This document shows, one piece after another, positions 57,001-64,000 of a DNA stretch of 64,000 nt. The DNA is from Lewinellaceae bacterium (GTDB lineage Bacteria; Bacteroidota; Bacteroidia; Chitinophagales; Saprospiraceae): assembly GCA_020636045.1 (NCBI GenBank), contig JACJYP010000001.1, forward strand, positions 248,001-312,000. The letters run 5' to 3'. Each line of letters begins with the position of its first letter. Within the stretch, counting starts at the first letter, position 1. Under the pieces are notes generated by a model. The model ran no database searches. It was not told the origin of the DNA and was given only the letters and a program-made list of their open reading frames with translations. The translations under genes were made by a program, and so were the position numbers.

Positions 57001-57652
57001 TCACGCACAATACGTCCTCACCGAAGCAACCGGAAGAGTCGTTGGAAAAAACGGAGACCGAACCTACGCCCGGGCCGCCCCATACAACGGTCACGGAGTT
57101 GAAAAACGGCGGATTCACCGTATAACTGCTGGCGCCGGTCACCTGCCAGGTATACTGACTGGTTGTACCGCTCGGGGGAGTAGAAGCGGCCACCGAATAC
57201 GTCACGGTGGTGTTGGGACACACTTTTTCGCAGTCGTTGCCGCCGCCGGGGTTGCCTGTACTGTCAAAGTTGCAGGGCGCCAGGTTGTCCGAGAGAATAT
57301 CCAGGGGTTGAAACGTGACCACGTTAATAATTAAAGTCGCTTCGGCAACGATATTGTTATTGGACCCGATAAAGACAACCGAAATGACATTGGAACCAGG
57401 GAACAGCCCCTGGGCACAGATGAAAAGTTCGTTAATCGTAGTGCTTTGCTGCACCCCTCCATTTACACTCCACACGAAAGTGCCGATCAGGGTAGAGCCG
57501 TCGGAAGAAATGACTTTATAATAAGCGCAATCGCTTACACACAAAACATCGGGTCCGACGATCTCGATGGTGAAGTTGGTCTGGGCTTCCAGTTTAGGGC
57601 AAAAAAGGGATGTAAACAGGATTACAAATACAGGCAGAAACCGGTTTTTCAT
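51035..57652 (-). CDS. Giant T9SS-exported PKD/Ig-repeat adhesin with gliding-type C-terminus
   Basis: A 2,205-residue protein: signal peptide (MKNRFLPVFVILFTSLFCPK), many PKD/Ig-like beta-sandwich domains (e.g. YEWLFTDDLSGSFLTDAEHT, NWNFGDPPSGGSN), an SdrD B-like segment (about 1495-1552, GEVWSDVNGNGVIDAGDTLI), seven tandem repeats of about 50 residues (about 1590-1955) each with a CPG..Y-Y-G....G and GCDS-V-V core, and a C-terminal gliding-motility-type domain with FDRWGTKMFG and NPGVYVWYL. It is expected to be displayed on the cell surface for adhesion or gliding. It is flanked by a terminator and by a 310 bp gap with the aconitase promoter. Confidence 0.9.
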   Translation of the reverse strand: MKNRFLPVFVILFTSLFCPKLEAQTNFTIEIVGPDVLCVSDCAYYKVISSDGSTLIGTFVWSVNGGVQQSTTINELFICAQGLFPGSNVISVVFIGSNNNIVAEATLIINVVTFQPLDILSDNLAPCNFDSTGNPGGGNDCEKVCPNTTVTYSVAASTPPSGTTSQYTWQVTGASSYTVNPPFFNSVTVVWGGPGVGSVSVFSNDSSGCFGEDVLCVTIVDEPEADFSADPAPVNDTIQVCKGQTVYFENLSSGADSYEWLFTDDLSGSFLTDAEHTYLTPGTYLVQLIARSECLCADTIVKYVTVLDGDAPLLDCVGTICPGETVTYTSSNACPPYNWTVSTNGTVVGGGTTTSDSISIMWSDGPEGIITLSADACSGNLCPEPTSIHVPIISDNAEIVGEDQVCPAAVEVYSIDAYGGTGFVWSLSGGGVIAEGQGTNRIRVEWTSFSNPSTSYWVSVKYDNCYLGCGGEDSLEVRVLSSYYISGPVEICENANGDFNTSLTSNGSPISCNWTLFAPDGSIVWTAPAASASVSAPFANGPGVYRLLATPADPTLSCTDNTDWAIRVAPQPAKPTGILGQNNICPGTTYNYEAAGIAPAGKVRWTVQNGAAAPVVTFGSRVNVTWGSADPRWIAAEQLSTDGLNCSSDTIRLDVQSISAVTVNGPGIVCENATESYAILPLEGTDIQWSITPPTAGALASGQGTSNAEIFWTEAGGHVVTVNVCGQTDIFPVTVIAPPDPMVQHPANLCPAVTALVQTGTPFSAYSWRDATGNEIATTATVNLEHGSYAVRVEDPNGCPGVAEFTIEKNPQPNISITTADPTGFCNNSVSVTLTTLTTADGDFTYEWFRDGAPQGVNAPTFTTNQYGSYTVQATNSFGCTASAGNIVLYNFCGGGGGGPGIPGVGGPICPSGAVDIGTAATAVCDSFDFQVIGGPLYLPGSADWIFRISGGSTLGTINDMDDVGFTFPNAGIYLSILRATLQDGSVCYVVDSVKVTAVAQFSAQTDCAGFATDFQDVSTMLPGTSIADWNWNFGDPPSGGSNISSIRNPSHVYASPGTVDVTLIVTADNGCTATEVQTLTIPHVEPAMFSPPLVQCAGNALEFNAITTPDMTEIAWNFGDMASGGANDATGSTVYHNYSTPSNYAVTTTSTNAYGCEATFTQIITITPNALVGNIVPDNPPPLCEGDSLTLTIPTPAASYLWSDSLTTTQTFVAFEEGLYTVTLTDASGCTFAPPPVEIDITPAPDAIIKALLMNELGQIVGTSFPTLTVCEGEDVHLTVQGAGPYGYVWSGGNGTNNDVVFSDENNNLLTVGTHIFTVTVTDFVTGCTSVTAPFTVTVNPVPSGFTISASGACAGSPNVLTYNGPQPPNWQLFWNTGAPGPQLITGNAGTYFIRVVNEFGCEAKSDPLVILPGPHVEAVPSGCHSRCRPDTLCLPVIPDLVSLQWYYNGSPIPGATDPTLVVDQSGAYYAELTDIYGCTNLSDPLTLDLYDGSGNINGEVWSDVNGNGVIDAGDTLISGITVNLLQNGMPVGTGQSAANGTFSFNNVLSTSYLVAIDTSLLPSGWEVVIGENAVDLVGCGAIGNSALLLHICPPLLSNVQLTACANGSAVYNGVDVPAGTTQNFLLQTSGGCDSTVVVTVDPIPTSGSTLAVNVCPSEVYDYNGNLILPGETKEFIYQNYLGCDSTVTVSVSEVPTSSSSLSVSTCPGTLYDYDGTMLAPGDSQDFIYQNVWGCDSTVTVSVEALPASYQVVDAVVCAGDTLYVDGVGIPSGSSYIFSYMNSNGCDSIIEVSVGALLPPPVINWQVGVCPGEMYQYNGQSYAPGDTATVVLPGLIGCDTIVQIAVTQLQPSASAFDVGVCPGESFQYQGVSLTAGTVQNFVLDNFVGCDSVVTVTVIELPSSAELISVDACPGTNYSFNGVDIPAGTTQEFQYDNIQGCDSIITVAVNAFPEVNFAIQEESSCETTPTGSITVDSPAGGLAPYRFSIDGVSFQDSLNFAGLAAGDYTVVLEDSNGCLFEQDATVTAYPRLDISLLDAALPCEDPEVQLAVQVNGNAFGLSFMWSNGSTAPFANFTDIGPVWVEVSDHCETVHRDAEITWDDTGSGIQFVYVPNVIAPASVEPGNAEFKPYFKPNLEILTYQLEVFDRWGTKMFGTTDPARGWNGRFRADDLNPGVYVWYLRARVSYCGRERELYFEGDVTIVR

Positions 57653-57872
57653 GTTGCTTGTTTTTTAAAAGTTCACGGAAAGAGATTCGGGCATCTGTTT
57701 GGCCATGAAGATACGCTCTGCCAGTTGATCGCTGCCAGCCGGTCATTTCATTCCCGGCTTTGTGTCCGTTTCGGACATTAGGCTGATGAGTCATATGATC
57801 AAACGCCTTTCCAGTAGCATAAAGCCGAACTTTTTGCCTACTCCCCGGTTCTAATTTTAACATGCAAATCTA

Positions 57873-57880
57873 TACCTTTG
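57873..57880 (+). promoter_or_regulatory. Bacteroidota -7 element for the aconitase gene
   Basis: Reads TACCTTTG (full TAnnTTTG). It predicts a start near 57887, so the heptamer array lies within a leader of about 75 nt. Confidence 0.55.
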
Positions 57881-57929
57881 CGGCCGTTTTATGCCCTTAA
57901 AAAACCGCAAGAGGCCCCTTTTCCCGCAC

Positions 57930-57956
57930 ATCGTCAACCGTAAACCGTCACCGTAA
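57930..57956 (+). repeat. Heptamer tandem repeat array in the aconitase leader, copy E
   Basis: ATCGTCA, ACCGTAA, ACCGTCA, CCGTAAA; about four units, the last shifted by one base. It ends 6 bp before the ATG at 57963. Confidence 0.8.
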
Positions 57957-57962
57957 ACCACC

Positions 57963-60233
57963 ATGATTTTTGATCTGAAAATGATCCGGGAGTTTTATAA
58001 AAACTACCCGGCCAGCGTGGATGCTGCCAAAGCAAAATTCAAACGCCCCCTCACACTTTCCGAAAAAATACTGTTTGCCCACCTGCACTCCGACAGCCCG
58101 CTGGCCGATTACAAGCGCGGTTCCGATTATGTGTTTTTCCAGGTGGACCGCGTCGCCATGCAGGATGCTACTGCCCAGATGGCCCTGCTCCAGTTCATGA
58201 CCTGCGGGCGAAAAAAAGTGGCAGTCCCCTCCACCGTGCATTGTGACCACCTGATCACCGCCGAAGTGGGCGCCGCCAAAGACATGGAGGCAGCACTGGA
58301 CAAAAACAAGGAGGTATTCGACTTCCTTTCGTCTGTGAGCCAGAAATACGGGATCGGATTTTGGAAACCCGGCGCGGGCATCATCCACCAGATCGTACTT
58401 GAAAATTACGCATTTCCGGGTGGTATGATGATCGGCACCGACTCGCACACCGTGAATGCCGGCGGCCTCGGCATGGTCGCGATCGGCGTCGGCGGCGCCG
58501 ATGCCGTGGATGCCATGAGCGGTATGGGGTGGGAACTTCAGATGCCCAAACTGATCGGCGTAAAACTGACGGGCAAATTGCGCGGCTGGAGCTCGCCGAA
58601 AGACGTGATCCTCGCCGTAGCGGGCATTCTGACCGTAAAAGGCGGTACCGGCGCGATCGTGGAATACTTCGGCCCCGGCGCACAAAGCATGAGCGCCACC
58701 GGCAAAGGCACGATCTGCAACATGGGGGCGGAGATCGGCGCCACGACCTCCACGTTCGGATACGACAAATCAATGGCCCGCTACCTGAGAGCGACCGGCC
58801 GTTCCAAAGTGGCGACGATGTGCAACAAGATCGCTCCTTACCTCACCGGCGACCCCGAGTGCTACGAAAACCCCGACAAATATTTCGATCAGGTGATCGA
58901 GATCAACCTGAGCAAACTGGAGCCGCACATCAACGGCCCCTTCACGCCCGACCTCGCCTGGCCGCTGTCGAAATTCGCCGCTGCAGTGAAAAAGAACAAG
59001 TATCCGGCAAAACTGGAAGTCGGCCTGATCGGTTCCTGCACCAACTCATCCTATGAAGACCTGACACGCGCCGCCAGCGTGGCCCGTCAGGCGAAGGAGA
59101 AAAACCTGGAAGTCAAGTCCGAATTTACCATCACGCCCGGGTCGGAACAGATCCGCTATACCGCCGATCGCGACGGCCTGCTCAACGACTTTTCGGAGAT
59201 CGGCGGCGTCGTGCTCGCCAACGCATGCGGCCCCTGCATCGGTCAGTGGAGCCGGCATATGGATGATGCGAAACGTTCCAACTCGATCATGACCTCCTTC
59301 AACCGCAACTTCACCAGCCGCAACGACGGCAACCCCAATACGCACGCGTTCGTGGCCTCTCCCGAGATCGTGACCGCTTTCGCGATCGCCGGCGACCTGA
59401 CGTTCAACCCGAAGAAGAGCGTGCTGGTCAACCGCAACGGCGAGACCGTAAAACTGGACCCGCCCAAAGGTATCGAACTGCCGAAAGCGGGTTTTGCCGT
59501 GGAGGACGCAGGTTACATCGCTCCGGCAAAACGCGGCGGTTCCGTAAAGGTCGCAGTGGACAAAAAATCGGAACGCTTGCAACTGCTCAAGCCGTTTACC
59601 CCGATCTCCAGCGAAGAACTTCAGGGCATGCGCATCCTGATCAAGGCAAAAGGGAAATGCACCACGGACCATATTTCGATGGCCGGCCCCTGGCTGAAAT
59701 ATCGCGGCCACCTGGAAAACATTTCCAACAACTGCCTGATCGGCGCCACCAACGCCTACAATGACGAACGCAACAAAGTGCTGAACTTCGAAAACGGCGA
59801 GTATATGGAAGTGCCGGCTTCGGCGCGCCTGTATCAGAAAAAAGGCATCGGCACCGTGGTATTTGGCGAAGACAACTACGGCGAAGGCTCCAGCCGTGAA
59901 CACGCAGCCATGGAACCCCGCTTCCTGGGCGTGAAAGCCGTCGTGGTAAAATCGTTCGCCCGCATTCACCAGACCAACCTGAAAAAACAGGGTATGCTGG
60001 CGCTTACATTCGCCGACCCGGCCGACTTCGACAAGATCAGACAGGACGACAAAGTAAGTATCCTCGGATTCGACAAGTTTGCCCCCGGCAAATCCCTGCA
60101 GATCCGCCTCGACCACGCCGACGGCAGCAGCGACACTTTCGACGTAAAACATACCTACAATGCAGCACAGATAGAGTGGGTAAAGGCAGGCAGCGCGCTG
60201 AATAAGATCCGCAAGGATTTTGGTGTGAAATAA
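57963..60233 (+). CDS. Aconitate hydratase (mitochondrial-type)
   Basis: A 756-residue aconitase that isomerises citrate to isocitrate in the TCA cycle. The [4Fe-4S] cysteines are visible in GSCTNSSYEDL and ANACGPCIGQW. The active-site segments are GTDSHTVNAGGLG near the N-terminus and the swivelling C-terminal domain with CTTDHISMAGPWL and GEGSSREHAAMEPR. Length and sequence match the mitochondrial-type enzyme common in Bacteroidota, not the longer AcnA or the different AcnB. Closed by a terminator at 60264-60302. Confidence 0.95.
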   Translation: MIFDLKMIREFYKNYPASVDAAKAKFKRPLTLSEKILFAHLHSDSPLADYKRGSDYVFFQVDRVAMQDATAQMALLQFMTCGRKKVAVPSTVHCDHLITAEVGAAKDMEAALDKNKEVFDFLSSVSQKYGIGFWKPGAGIIHQIVLENYAFPGGMMIGTDSHTVNAGGLGMVAIGVGGADAVDAMSGMGWELQMPKLIGVKLTGKLRGWSSPKDVILAVAGILTVKGGTGAIVEYFGPGAQSMSATGKGTICNMGAEIGATTSTFGYDKSMARYLRATGRSKVATMCNKIAPYLTGDPECYENPDKYFDQVIEINLSKLEPHINGPFTPDLAWPLSKFAAAVKKNKYPAKLEVGLIGSCTNSSYEDLTRAASVARQAKEKNLEVKSEFTITPGSEQIRYTADRDGLLNDFSEIGGVVLANACGPCIGQWSRHMDDAKRSNSIMTSFNRNFTSRNDGNPNTHAFVASPEIVTAFAIAGDLTFNPKKSVLVNRNGETVKLDPPKGIELPKAGFAVEDAGYIAPAKRGGSVKVAVDKKSERLQLLKPFTPISSEELQGMRILIKAKGKCTTDHISMAGPWLKYRGHLENISNNCLIGATNAYNDERNKVLNFENGEYMEVPASARLYQKKGIGTVVFGEDNYGEGSSREHAAMEPRFLGVKAVVVKSFARIHQTNLKKQGMLALTFADPADFDKIRQDDKVSILGFDKFAPGKSLQIRLDHADGSSDTFDVKHTYNAAQIEWVKAGSALNKIRKDFGVK

Positions 60234-60575
60234 TATGATCTAACCGGACCGAAACCGGTCTTGCCGGCTGTTCGCATGAAGTATGCGGGCAGCCGGTTTT
60301 TTGTTGCCCGGCAATTTGCCAGTCAGAGATTGGAGTTGCCTTTTGTGGGGCCCGGAAAATGTATTTTCATCGAGCATTTTGCTTTTGTTCTGCACTTTTA
60401 TGCCTTCGTGATGTTGTATGTTTGTCGAGACTTGGCAAGTCTGAGTTTTTGCAGTATCCGGAGGGATCGGTAGAGTCCCTGAGCCTGATCACATAAGTTC
60501 CGGCTCTTTTGACTTTCCGGATAACCACGCTCAACTTGTCACTTCATAGTGTATAATGTTTCCGCCTGCAATACC
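60234..60575. other. Intergenic region between aconitase and the AlkB-like gene
   Basis: It contains the aconitase terminator at 60264-60302. From 60303 to 60575 no gene with family support and no clear promoter is seen. Confidence 0.45.
60264..60302 (+). terminator. Intrinsic terminator after aconitase
   Basis: CCGGCTGTTCGCAT pairs with ATGCGGGCAGCCGG (one G-T pair) and is followed by TTTTTTG. Confidence 0.9.
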
Positions 60576-61616
60576 ATGAGAGATCTGAAATACTTGTTCG
60601 CCTATTCTATTCCGCTGGCTGCCATGTTTGCCCTTTACTGGCAAGGCGCATGGTCGTGGTCGGTCGTTATACTTGCATTCGTGATCATCCCGATCGGCGA
60701 AATGCTGCTGCCCATGTCTGCAGCCAATTTTACAGCACGGGAAGAAGAGCATCTGCTGCGTCGGCGCTTGTTCGACTGGCTGCTTTACCTCAATGCGCCA
60801 TTGCTGTTCGTTATCGTGCTGTGGTACGTGCATCTGGTCTCGACGCAGGCATTTACCACCATAGAATTGCTGGGTCTTACCCTGAGCACGGGGATCGTAG
60901 TGGGCGCCAACGGCATCAATGTAGCCCACGAACTCGGCCACCGGGCAAATCGCCTCGAACAGGCGCTGTCGAAGCTCATGCTGCTGCCCGCGCTCTACCA
61001 GCACTTTTTCATTGAGCACAACCGCGGACATCACAAGCACGTGGCCACGGCGCAAGACCCTGCCTCCGCCCGGCGCGGCGAAAATTTGTACGCATTTTGG
61101 TGGCGCTCGGTCACCGGCAGCTGGCGAGATGCCTGGGCACTGGAAAAAGAACGCCTTCAAAAAGCAGGTAAACCATTCTGGTCGCAGCAAAACGAAATGC
61201 TGCGCTTTATGCTTTATCAGTTCGCCTGGCTCATTGGCATCGCCTGGTGGTTTGGCTGGCGCGGGTTGGCCGGGGCTGTTGTGGTAGGCATCATCGGCTT
61301 TTTGCTGCTGGAAACCATCAACTATATCGAACATTACGGTTTGCGCCGAAAACTCCTGCCCTCAGGCCGCCCGGAGCCTGTATCGCCGGTGCATTCGTGG
61401 AACAGCGATCACGAACTGGGGCGTATCATGTTGTACGAACTCACGCGCCACAGCGACCACCACTACAAGTCGACCCGAAAGTATCAGATACTCCGGCATA
61501 TGGACGAAAGTCCGCAATTGCCATTCGGGTATCCGGCCAGTATGGTGATTGCCCTGGTGCCGCCGCTGTGGTTTTCCCTCATGGATGTGCGGATCGACCG
61601 GGTTGCCGCTGCATGA
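60576..61616 (+). CDS. AlkB-type alkane 1-monooxygenase/fatty-acid hydroxylase
   Basis: A 346-residue integral membrane di-iron enzyme. The histidine boxes are NVAHELGHRANR (HExxHxx), FIEHNRGHHKHVATAQDPAS (HxxGHHxxV) and TRHSDHHYKS (HxDHHxK), plus NYIEHYGLRR, all as in alkane 1-monooxygenase. Six or so membrane helices surround them. The enzyme oxidises alkanes or fatty acyl chains with rubredoxin electrons; no rubredoxin gene is adjacent. The ATG at 60576 is chosen over 60549 because it precedes the conserved RDLKYLFAYSIPL. Confidence 0.9.
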   Translation: MRDLKYLFAYSIPLAAMFALYWQGAWSWSVVILAFVIIPIGEMLLPMSAANFTAREEEHLLRRRLFDWLLYLNAPLLFVIVLWYVHLVSTQAFTTIELLGLTLSTGIVVGANGINVAHELGHRANRLEQALSKLMLLPALYQHFFIEHNRGHHKHVATAQDPASARRGENLYAFWWRSVTGSWRDAWALEKERLQKAGKPFWSQQNEMLRFMLYQFAWLIGIAWWFGWRGLAGAVVVGIIGFLLLETINYIEHYGLRRKLLPSGRPEPVSPVHSWNSDHELGRIMLYELTRHSDHHYKSTRKYQILRHMDESPQLPFGYPASMVIALVPPLWFSLMDVRIDRVAAA

Positions 61617-61686
61617 CTCTGCCGGGCAGCCGGCAGAGTTTACAGAAAAGTAACGGGAGAAATTGTTTCCGGAAAATGCCTGCCGG

Positions 61687-61694
61687 TACATTTG
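61687..61694 (+). promoter_or_regulatory. Bacteroidota promoter of the T9SS cargo gene
   Basis: The -7 element is TACATTTG (TAnnTTTG). A -33 TTG at 61663-61665 is spaced by 21 bp, the best two-part match in the window. Confidence 0.6.
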
Positions 61695-61767
61695 TATCGT
61701 AGAAATGTCTTTGTACTTTTCAGGGCCCAAAACCGGGAACGCATTCATCACCCTTTCACTTTTTTGT

Positions 61768-62985
61768 ATGATCGTTATTTACTTCAATCGACCTGGCGGT
61801 TCCCGATTCCTCCTTTTTTTCTGGCTTTTTTTGCTGTCGAGCGGTGCTTTGCAAAGCCAGCATGCCTTCACCGACGTTGGTGCCGCAGGCGCGTATATCC
61901 AGGATTTTGAAACGTTCGACGGCACCGAGGTGACTTTACCAGCCAACTGGAGCAATTCGTTTAACGATTACAATCCCGGCGGATTTTATTCCAATACAGG
62001 CCCATGGCAGAGTGCCCTGTCTACATATGCCTTGAATCAGGACGGTACCGGTGAAATCGCTATTGGTAGCAAGATTGCCGCCGGTGGCGGTATTCAAACA
62101 CTCACATTTAGTGCAGTAAATAGTATCCCCGCAGGAACTATTTCCGGCTTTGATATCAGTTGGGATGCAGAACAGTACTCGCAGGGGGGGCGGGCTACTA
62201 CACTAGACTTCTCATTCAGCGCCGGCGGTACGATAAATGGCGCAACATTAACAACAGCGACACCGGGAACACCCAATGGCAACCTTGGATCGGTTATTAT
62301 AACCAATAGGAGTATCTCGATAACAGGCCTGAATCTCATCAACGGAAGTTCGTTTAGTTTTTCCTGGACCATTGCTACGGGTAGCGGGCTTGGTGACAAC
62401 TGCCACATGGGCCTGGACAACGTTTCCATTACCGCAAACGGCACGCTTCCCATTGAATTAACGGGTATCCAGGCCATTTACAGGCAAAAAACGGTATTGC
62501 TCTCCTGGCGTACGGCCACTGAAACCGACAACGCCTACTTCTCCGTCGAACGCAGCACCGACGGGCGTTCTTTTTCGGAGATCGGCCGCGTCACGGGAGC
62601 AGGCACATCCCTGGAGCCGCTGAACTATACGTTTGCCGATGAACGCCCGATGCCGGGCACCAACTATTACCGCCTGAGGCAGGTCGATTTTGACGGCGCC
62701 CACTCGTACAGCCATGTAGTGAGCGCTGTGGCTGCAGACGGGGATGCATGGCGCCTGTACCCGCAGCCCGCAGGAGCATTTTTGTACCTGCAATGGGAAG
62801 AACGGCCCAAAACGGATGCATCTTTTAGCATCTTCGATATGACGGGGCGGCAGGTAAAGTCGGGGATTGTGCCCGAAAATGAAACGCAGTACGAACTGGA
62901 CATTGCGGACCTGCCGGAAGGCGCCTATTTCCTGAAGGTCAGCACCGGCGCTGCAAGCACTGCCAGGCAGTTTTACAAACTTTGA
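61768..62985 (+). CDS. Secreted T9SS cargo protein of unknown function
   Basis: A 405-residue protein. The signal peptide (SRFLLFFWLFLLSSGALQSQ) starts at the ATG at 61768; an in-frame frame extends further up to 61663 but lies over the promoter. The first half is a lectin-like beta-sandwich (FETFDGTEVTLPANWSN and GLDNVSITANGTLP). The second half has IELTGIQAIYRQKTVLLSWR and ENDNAYFSVERS-type Fn3 motifs, then a T9SS type A sorting domain (PQPAGAFLYLQWEER, FDMTGRQVKSG, DLPEGAYFLKVST). It is exported to the cell surface; no catalytic motif is visible. Confidence 0.85.
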   Translation: MIVIYFNRPGGSRFLLFFWLFLLSSGALQSQHAFTDVGAAGAYIQDFETFDGTEVTLPANWSNSFNDYNPGGFYSNTGPWQSALSTYALNQDGTGEIAIGSKIAAGGGIQTLTFSAVNSIPAGTISGFDISWDAEQYSQGGRATTLDFSFSAGGTINGATLTTATPGTPNGNLGSVIITNRSISITGLNLINGSSFSFSWTIATGSGLGDNCHMGLDNVSITANGTLPIELTGIQAIYRQKTVLLSWRTATETDNAYFSVERSTDGRSFSEIGRVTGAGTSLEPLNYTFADERPMPGTNYYRLRQVDFDGAHSYSHVVSAVAADGDAWRLYPQPAGAFLYLQWEERPKTDASFSIFDMTGRQVKSGIVPENETQYELDIADLPEGAYFLKVSTGAASTARQFYKL

Positions 62986-63007
62986 CCGCTTTTTACGGTT
63001 TTACCAT

Positions 63008-63047
63008 GCAGCCCGGCACCAGTACATGCCGGGCTGCACGTTTTTTT
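63008..63047 (+). terminator. Intrinsic terminator after the T9SS cargo gene
   Basis: GCAGCCCGGCA pairs with TGCCGGGCTGC across an 8-nt loop, followed by ACG and TTTTTTT. It lies just before the HAD gene start, so that gene likely has its own promoter or reads through. Confidence 0.9.
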
Positions 63048-63051
63048 CCAT

Positions 63052-63717
63052 ATGCTCAAACACATTCTTTTCGATAACGACGGCACACTCGTTGATTCCG
63101 AGATCATTGCCGTGCGCGCTTCGCTGAGCCTGCTTGGCGAAAGCGGGTTCCGGATGAGCGAAGCCGAGTACAGCCGGCGCTTTCCGGGGCTGCTCGAACG
63201 CGACATTCTCGACATCATCAGCCGCGAATACGGCATCCGCATACCCGACGATTATTTCAACCGCTTGCGCACGCTCCATGTTGAAGGTTTTAAACGCGAA
63301 TTGCGGGCAATTGCCGGCATGCCGACGATTTTTAAAAACCTGAAAACACCCAAAAGTGTCGTTTCCAACGGCAGCGCCGGGCACGTCGATCGCTGCCTCC
63401 GCCACGTTCGCCTCCGGCACGCACTCGACGGAAGCATCTTTTCTGCCGAGCAGGTAGAACGCCCGAAACCACACCCCGATGTGTTCGAACTGGCGCTGGA
63501 AACCCTGCGACTCAAGCCGCAGGAAACGCTGGTGGTGGAAGACAGCCCTACAGGCGTCACGGCCGCCAAAAAAGCGGGGCTGCGCGTCGTGGGTTTCCTC
63601 GGTGCAGCACATATCTTCGACGGCCACGACGAGAAACTCCTCGAATGCGGGGCCGACCACATCGCCGCCGATGCCAAAGAACTGACGTCGCTGTTCGAAC
63701 AATACGGGGTGTTGTAG
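63052..63717 (+). CDS. HAD-superfamily phosphatase/phosphomutase-like hydrolase
   Basis: A 221-residue protein of subfamily IA. Motif I is FDNDGTLVDSE, where the second aspartate of the usual DxD is D11 (DND). Motif II is SVVSNGSAG, and motifs III/IV are ERPKPHPDVFELAL and LVVEDSPTGVTAAKKAGLRV. The cap domain is helical as in phosphoglycolate phosphatase and beta-phosphoglucomutase. The substrate is unknown. It starts 5 bp after the terminator T run. Followed after 24 bp by the polymerase gene. Confidence 0.87.
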   Translation: MLKHILFDNDGTLVDSEIIAVRASLSLLGESGFRMSEAEYSRRFPGLLERDILDIISREYGIRIPDDYFNRLRTLHVEGFKRELRAIAGMPTIFKNLKTPKSVVSNGSAGHVDRCLRHVRLRHALDGSIFSAEQVERPKPHPDVFELALETLRLKPQETLVVEDSPTGVTAAKKAGLRVVGFLGAAHIFDGHDEKLLECGADHIAADAKELTSLFEQYGVL

Positions 63718-63741
63718 CGGATTATTCCGTATCATTATACC

Positions 63742-64000
63742 GTGTTTGAACGCGCCGTCCTCCACCTTGATCTCGACGCTTTTTTTGTATCGGTCGAACT
63801 GCTTCGCCAGCCCGAACTGCGCGGAAAACCCGTCATTGTCGGCGGATTGAGCGACCGCGCGGTAGTATCGTCGTGCAGCTATGAAGCGCGCAAATTCGGC
63901 GTGCGTTCGGCCATGCCGGTCAAGGCGGCCCTCAGGCTTTGCCCGGAAGCCGTTGTGCTGCGCGGCGACATGTCCGCTTACGGGCAACATTCGCGGATCG
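63742..64000 (+). CDS. dinB: Y-family DNA polymerase (DinB/Pol IV), partial (N-terminus)
   Basis: About 86 N-terminal residues are present before the right edge, with a GTG start at 63742. VLHLDLDAFFVSVELLRQPE contains the catalytic-site motif DLDAFF of Y-family polymerases, followed by LRGKPVIVGG, VVSSCSYEARKFGVRSAMPV and ALRLCPEAVVLRGDMSAY. This fits DinB, an error-prone translesion polymerase. The remainder and the beta-clamp motif are outside the window. It lies 24 bp after the HAD gene. Confidence 0.9.
   Translation, partial: MFERAVLHLDLDAFFVSVELLRQPELRGKPVIVGGLSDRAVVSSCSYEARKFGVRSAMPVKAALRLCPEAVVLRGDMSAYGQHSRI

Larger units (their letters stand above)
57653..57962. other. Divergent region between the adhesin and aconitase genes
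   Basis: No gene with support is seen. It contains the -7 element TACCTTTG at 57873-57880 for aconitase and the heptamer array at 57930-57956. No TAnnTTTG element facing the adhesin gene was found. Confidence 0.5.

Overview
The window looks like chromosomal DNA of a Bacteroidota bacterium, most likely of the Saprospiraceae/Lewinella kind. The reasons are type IX secretion (T9SS) C-terminal sorting domains on several secreted proteins, a PorZ-like T9SS component, a giant PKD/Ig-type adhesin with a gliding-type C-terminus, many promoters with the Bacteroidota -7 element TAnnTTTG, few Shine-Dalgarno sequences, and a moderately high GC content. The genus is an inference; no rRNA gene is present.

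Layout. 1-10,100 holds envelope and housekeeping genes: a partial Hsp20, a secreted propeller-like protein, fabH-like KAS III, a DMT transporter, a GNAT enzyme, an OmpH/Skp protein, a secreted M28 peptidase, hldD, an LpxH-like hydrolase, an alpha/beta hydrolase and an OmpR-type regulator. 10,280-17,705 is an accessory-looking signalling locus: an ECF sigma factor, a CotH-like protein, two paralogous B-lectin proteins without export signals, a TPR-CHAT caspase-fold protein anchored in the envelope, and a TPR anti-sigma-like membrane protein. It is followed by a 1,508-residue hybrid histidine kinase fused to a class III nucleotide cyclase.

23,381-38,667 is the translation/transcription core: tRNA-Thr, Tyr, Gly, Thr, tuf, tRNA-Trp, secE, nusG, rplK, rplA, rplJ, rplL, rpoB and rpoC. 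A glycosyltransferase-like gene is inserted between rpoB and rpoC. Downstream of the rpoC terminator is a scar: a frameshifted Uma2-family pseudogene cut off by an IS3-family element, whose other end abuts the first repeat of a four-repeat, cas-less CRISPR array, followed by tRNA-Lys. 41,193-50,971 carries rbfA, nadD, an FkbM methyltransferase, porZ, a small conserved protein, an ABC ATPase, a flippase-type membrane protein, gyrB and a small membrane protein. 51,035-64,000 carries the 2,205-residue adhesin, aconitase, an AlkB-type monooxygenase, another T9SS cargo protein, a HAD phosphatase and the start of a Y-family DNA polymerase.

Two families of very short tandem repeats (heptamers of the type ACCGTCN and octamers of the type ATCACATT) sit in intergenic leaders, often touching the start codon of the following gene. 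With the CHAT/B-lectin/sigma locus and the IS-CRISPR junction, these are the most interesting signals here.
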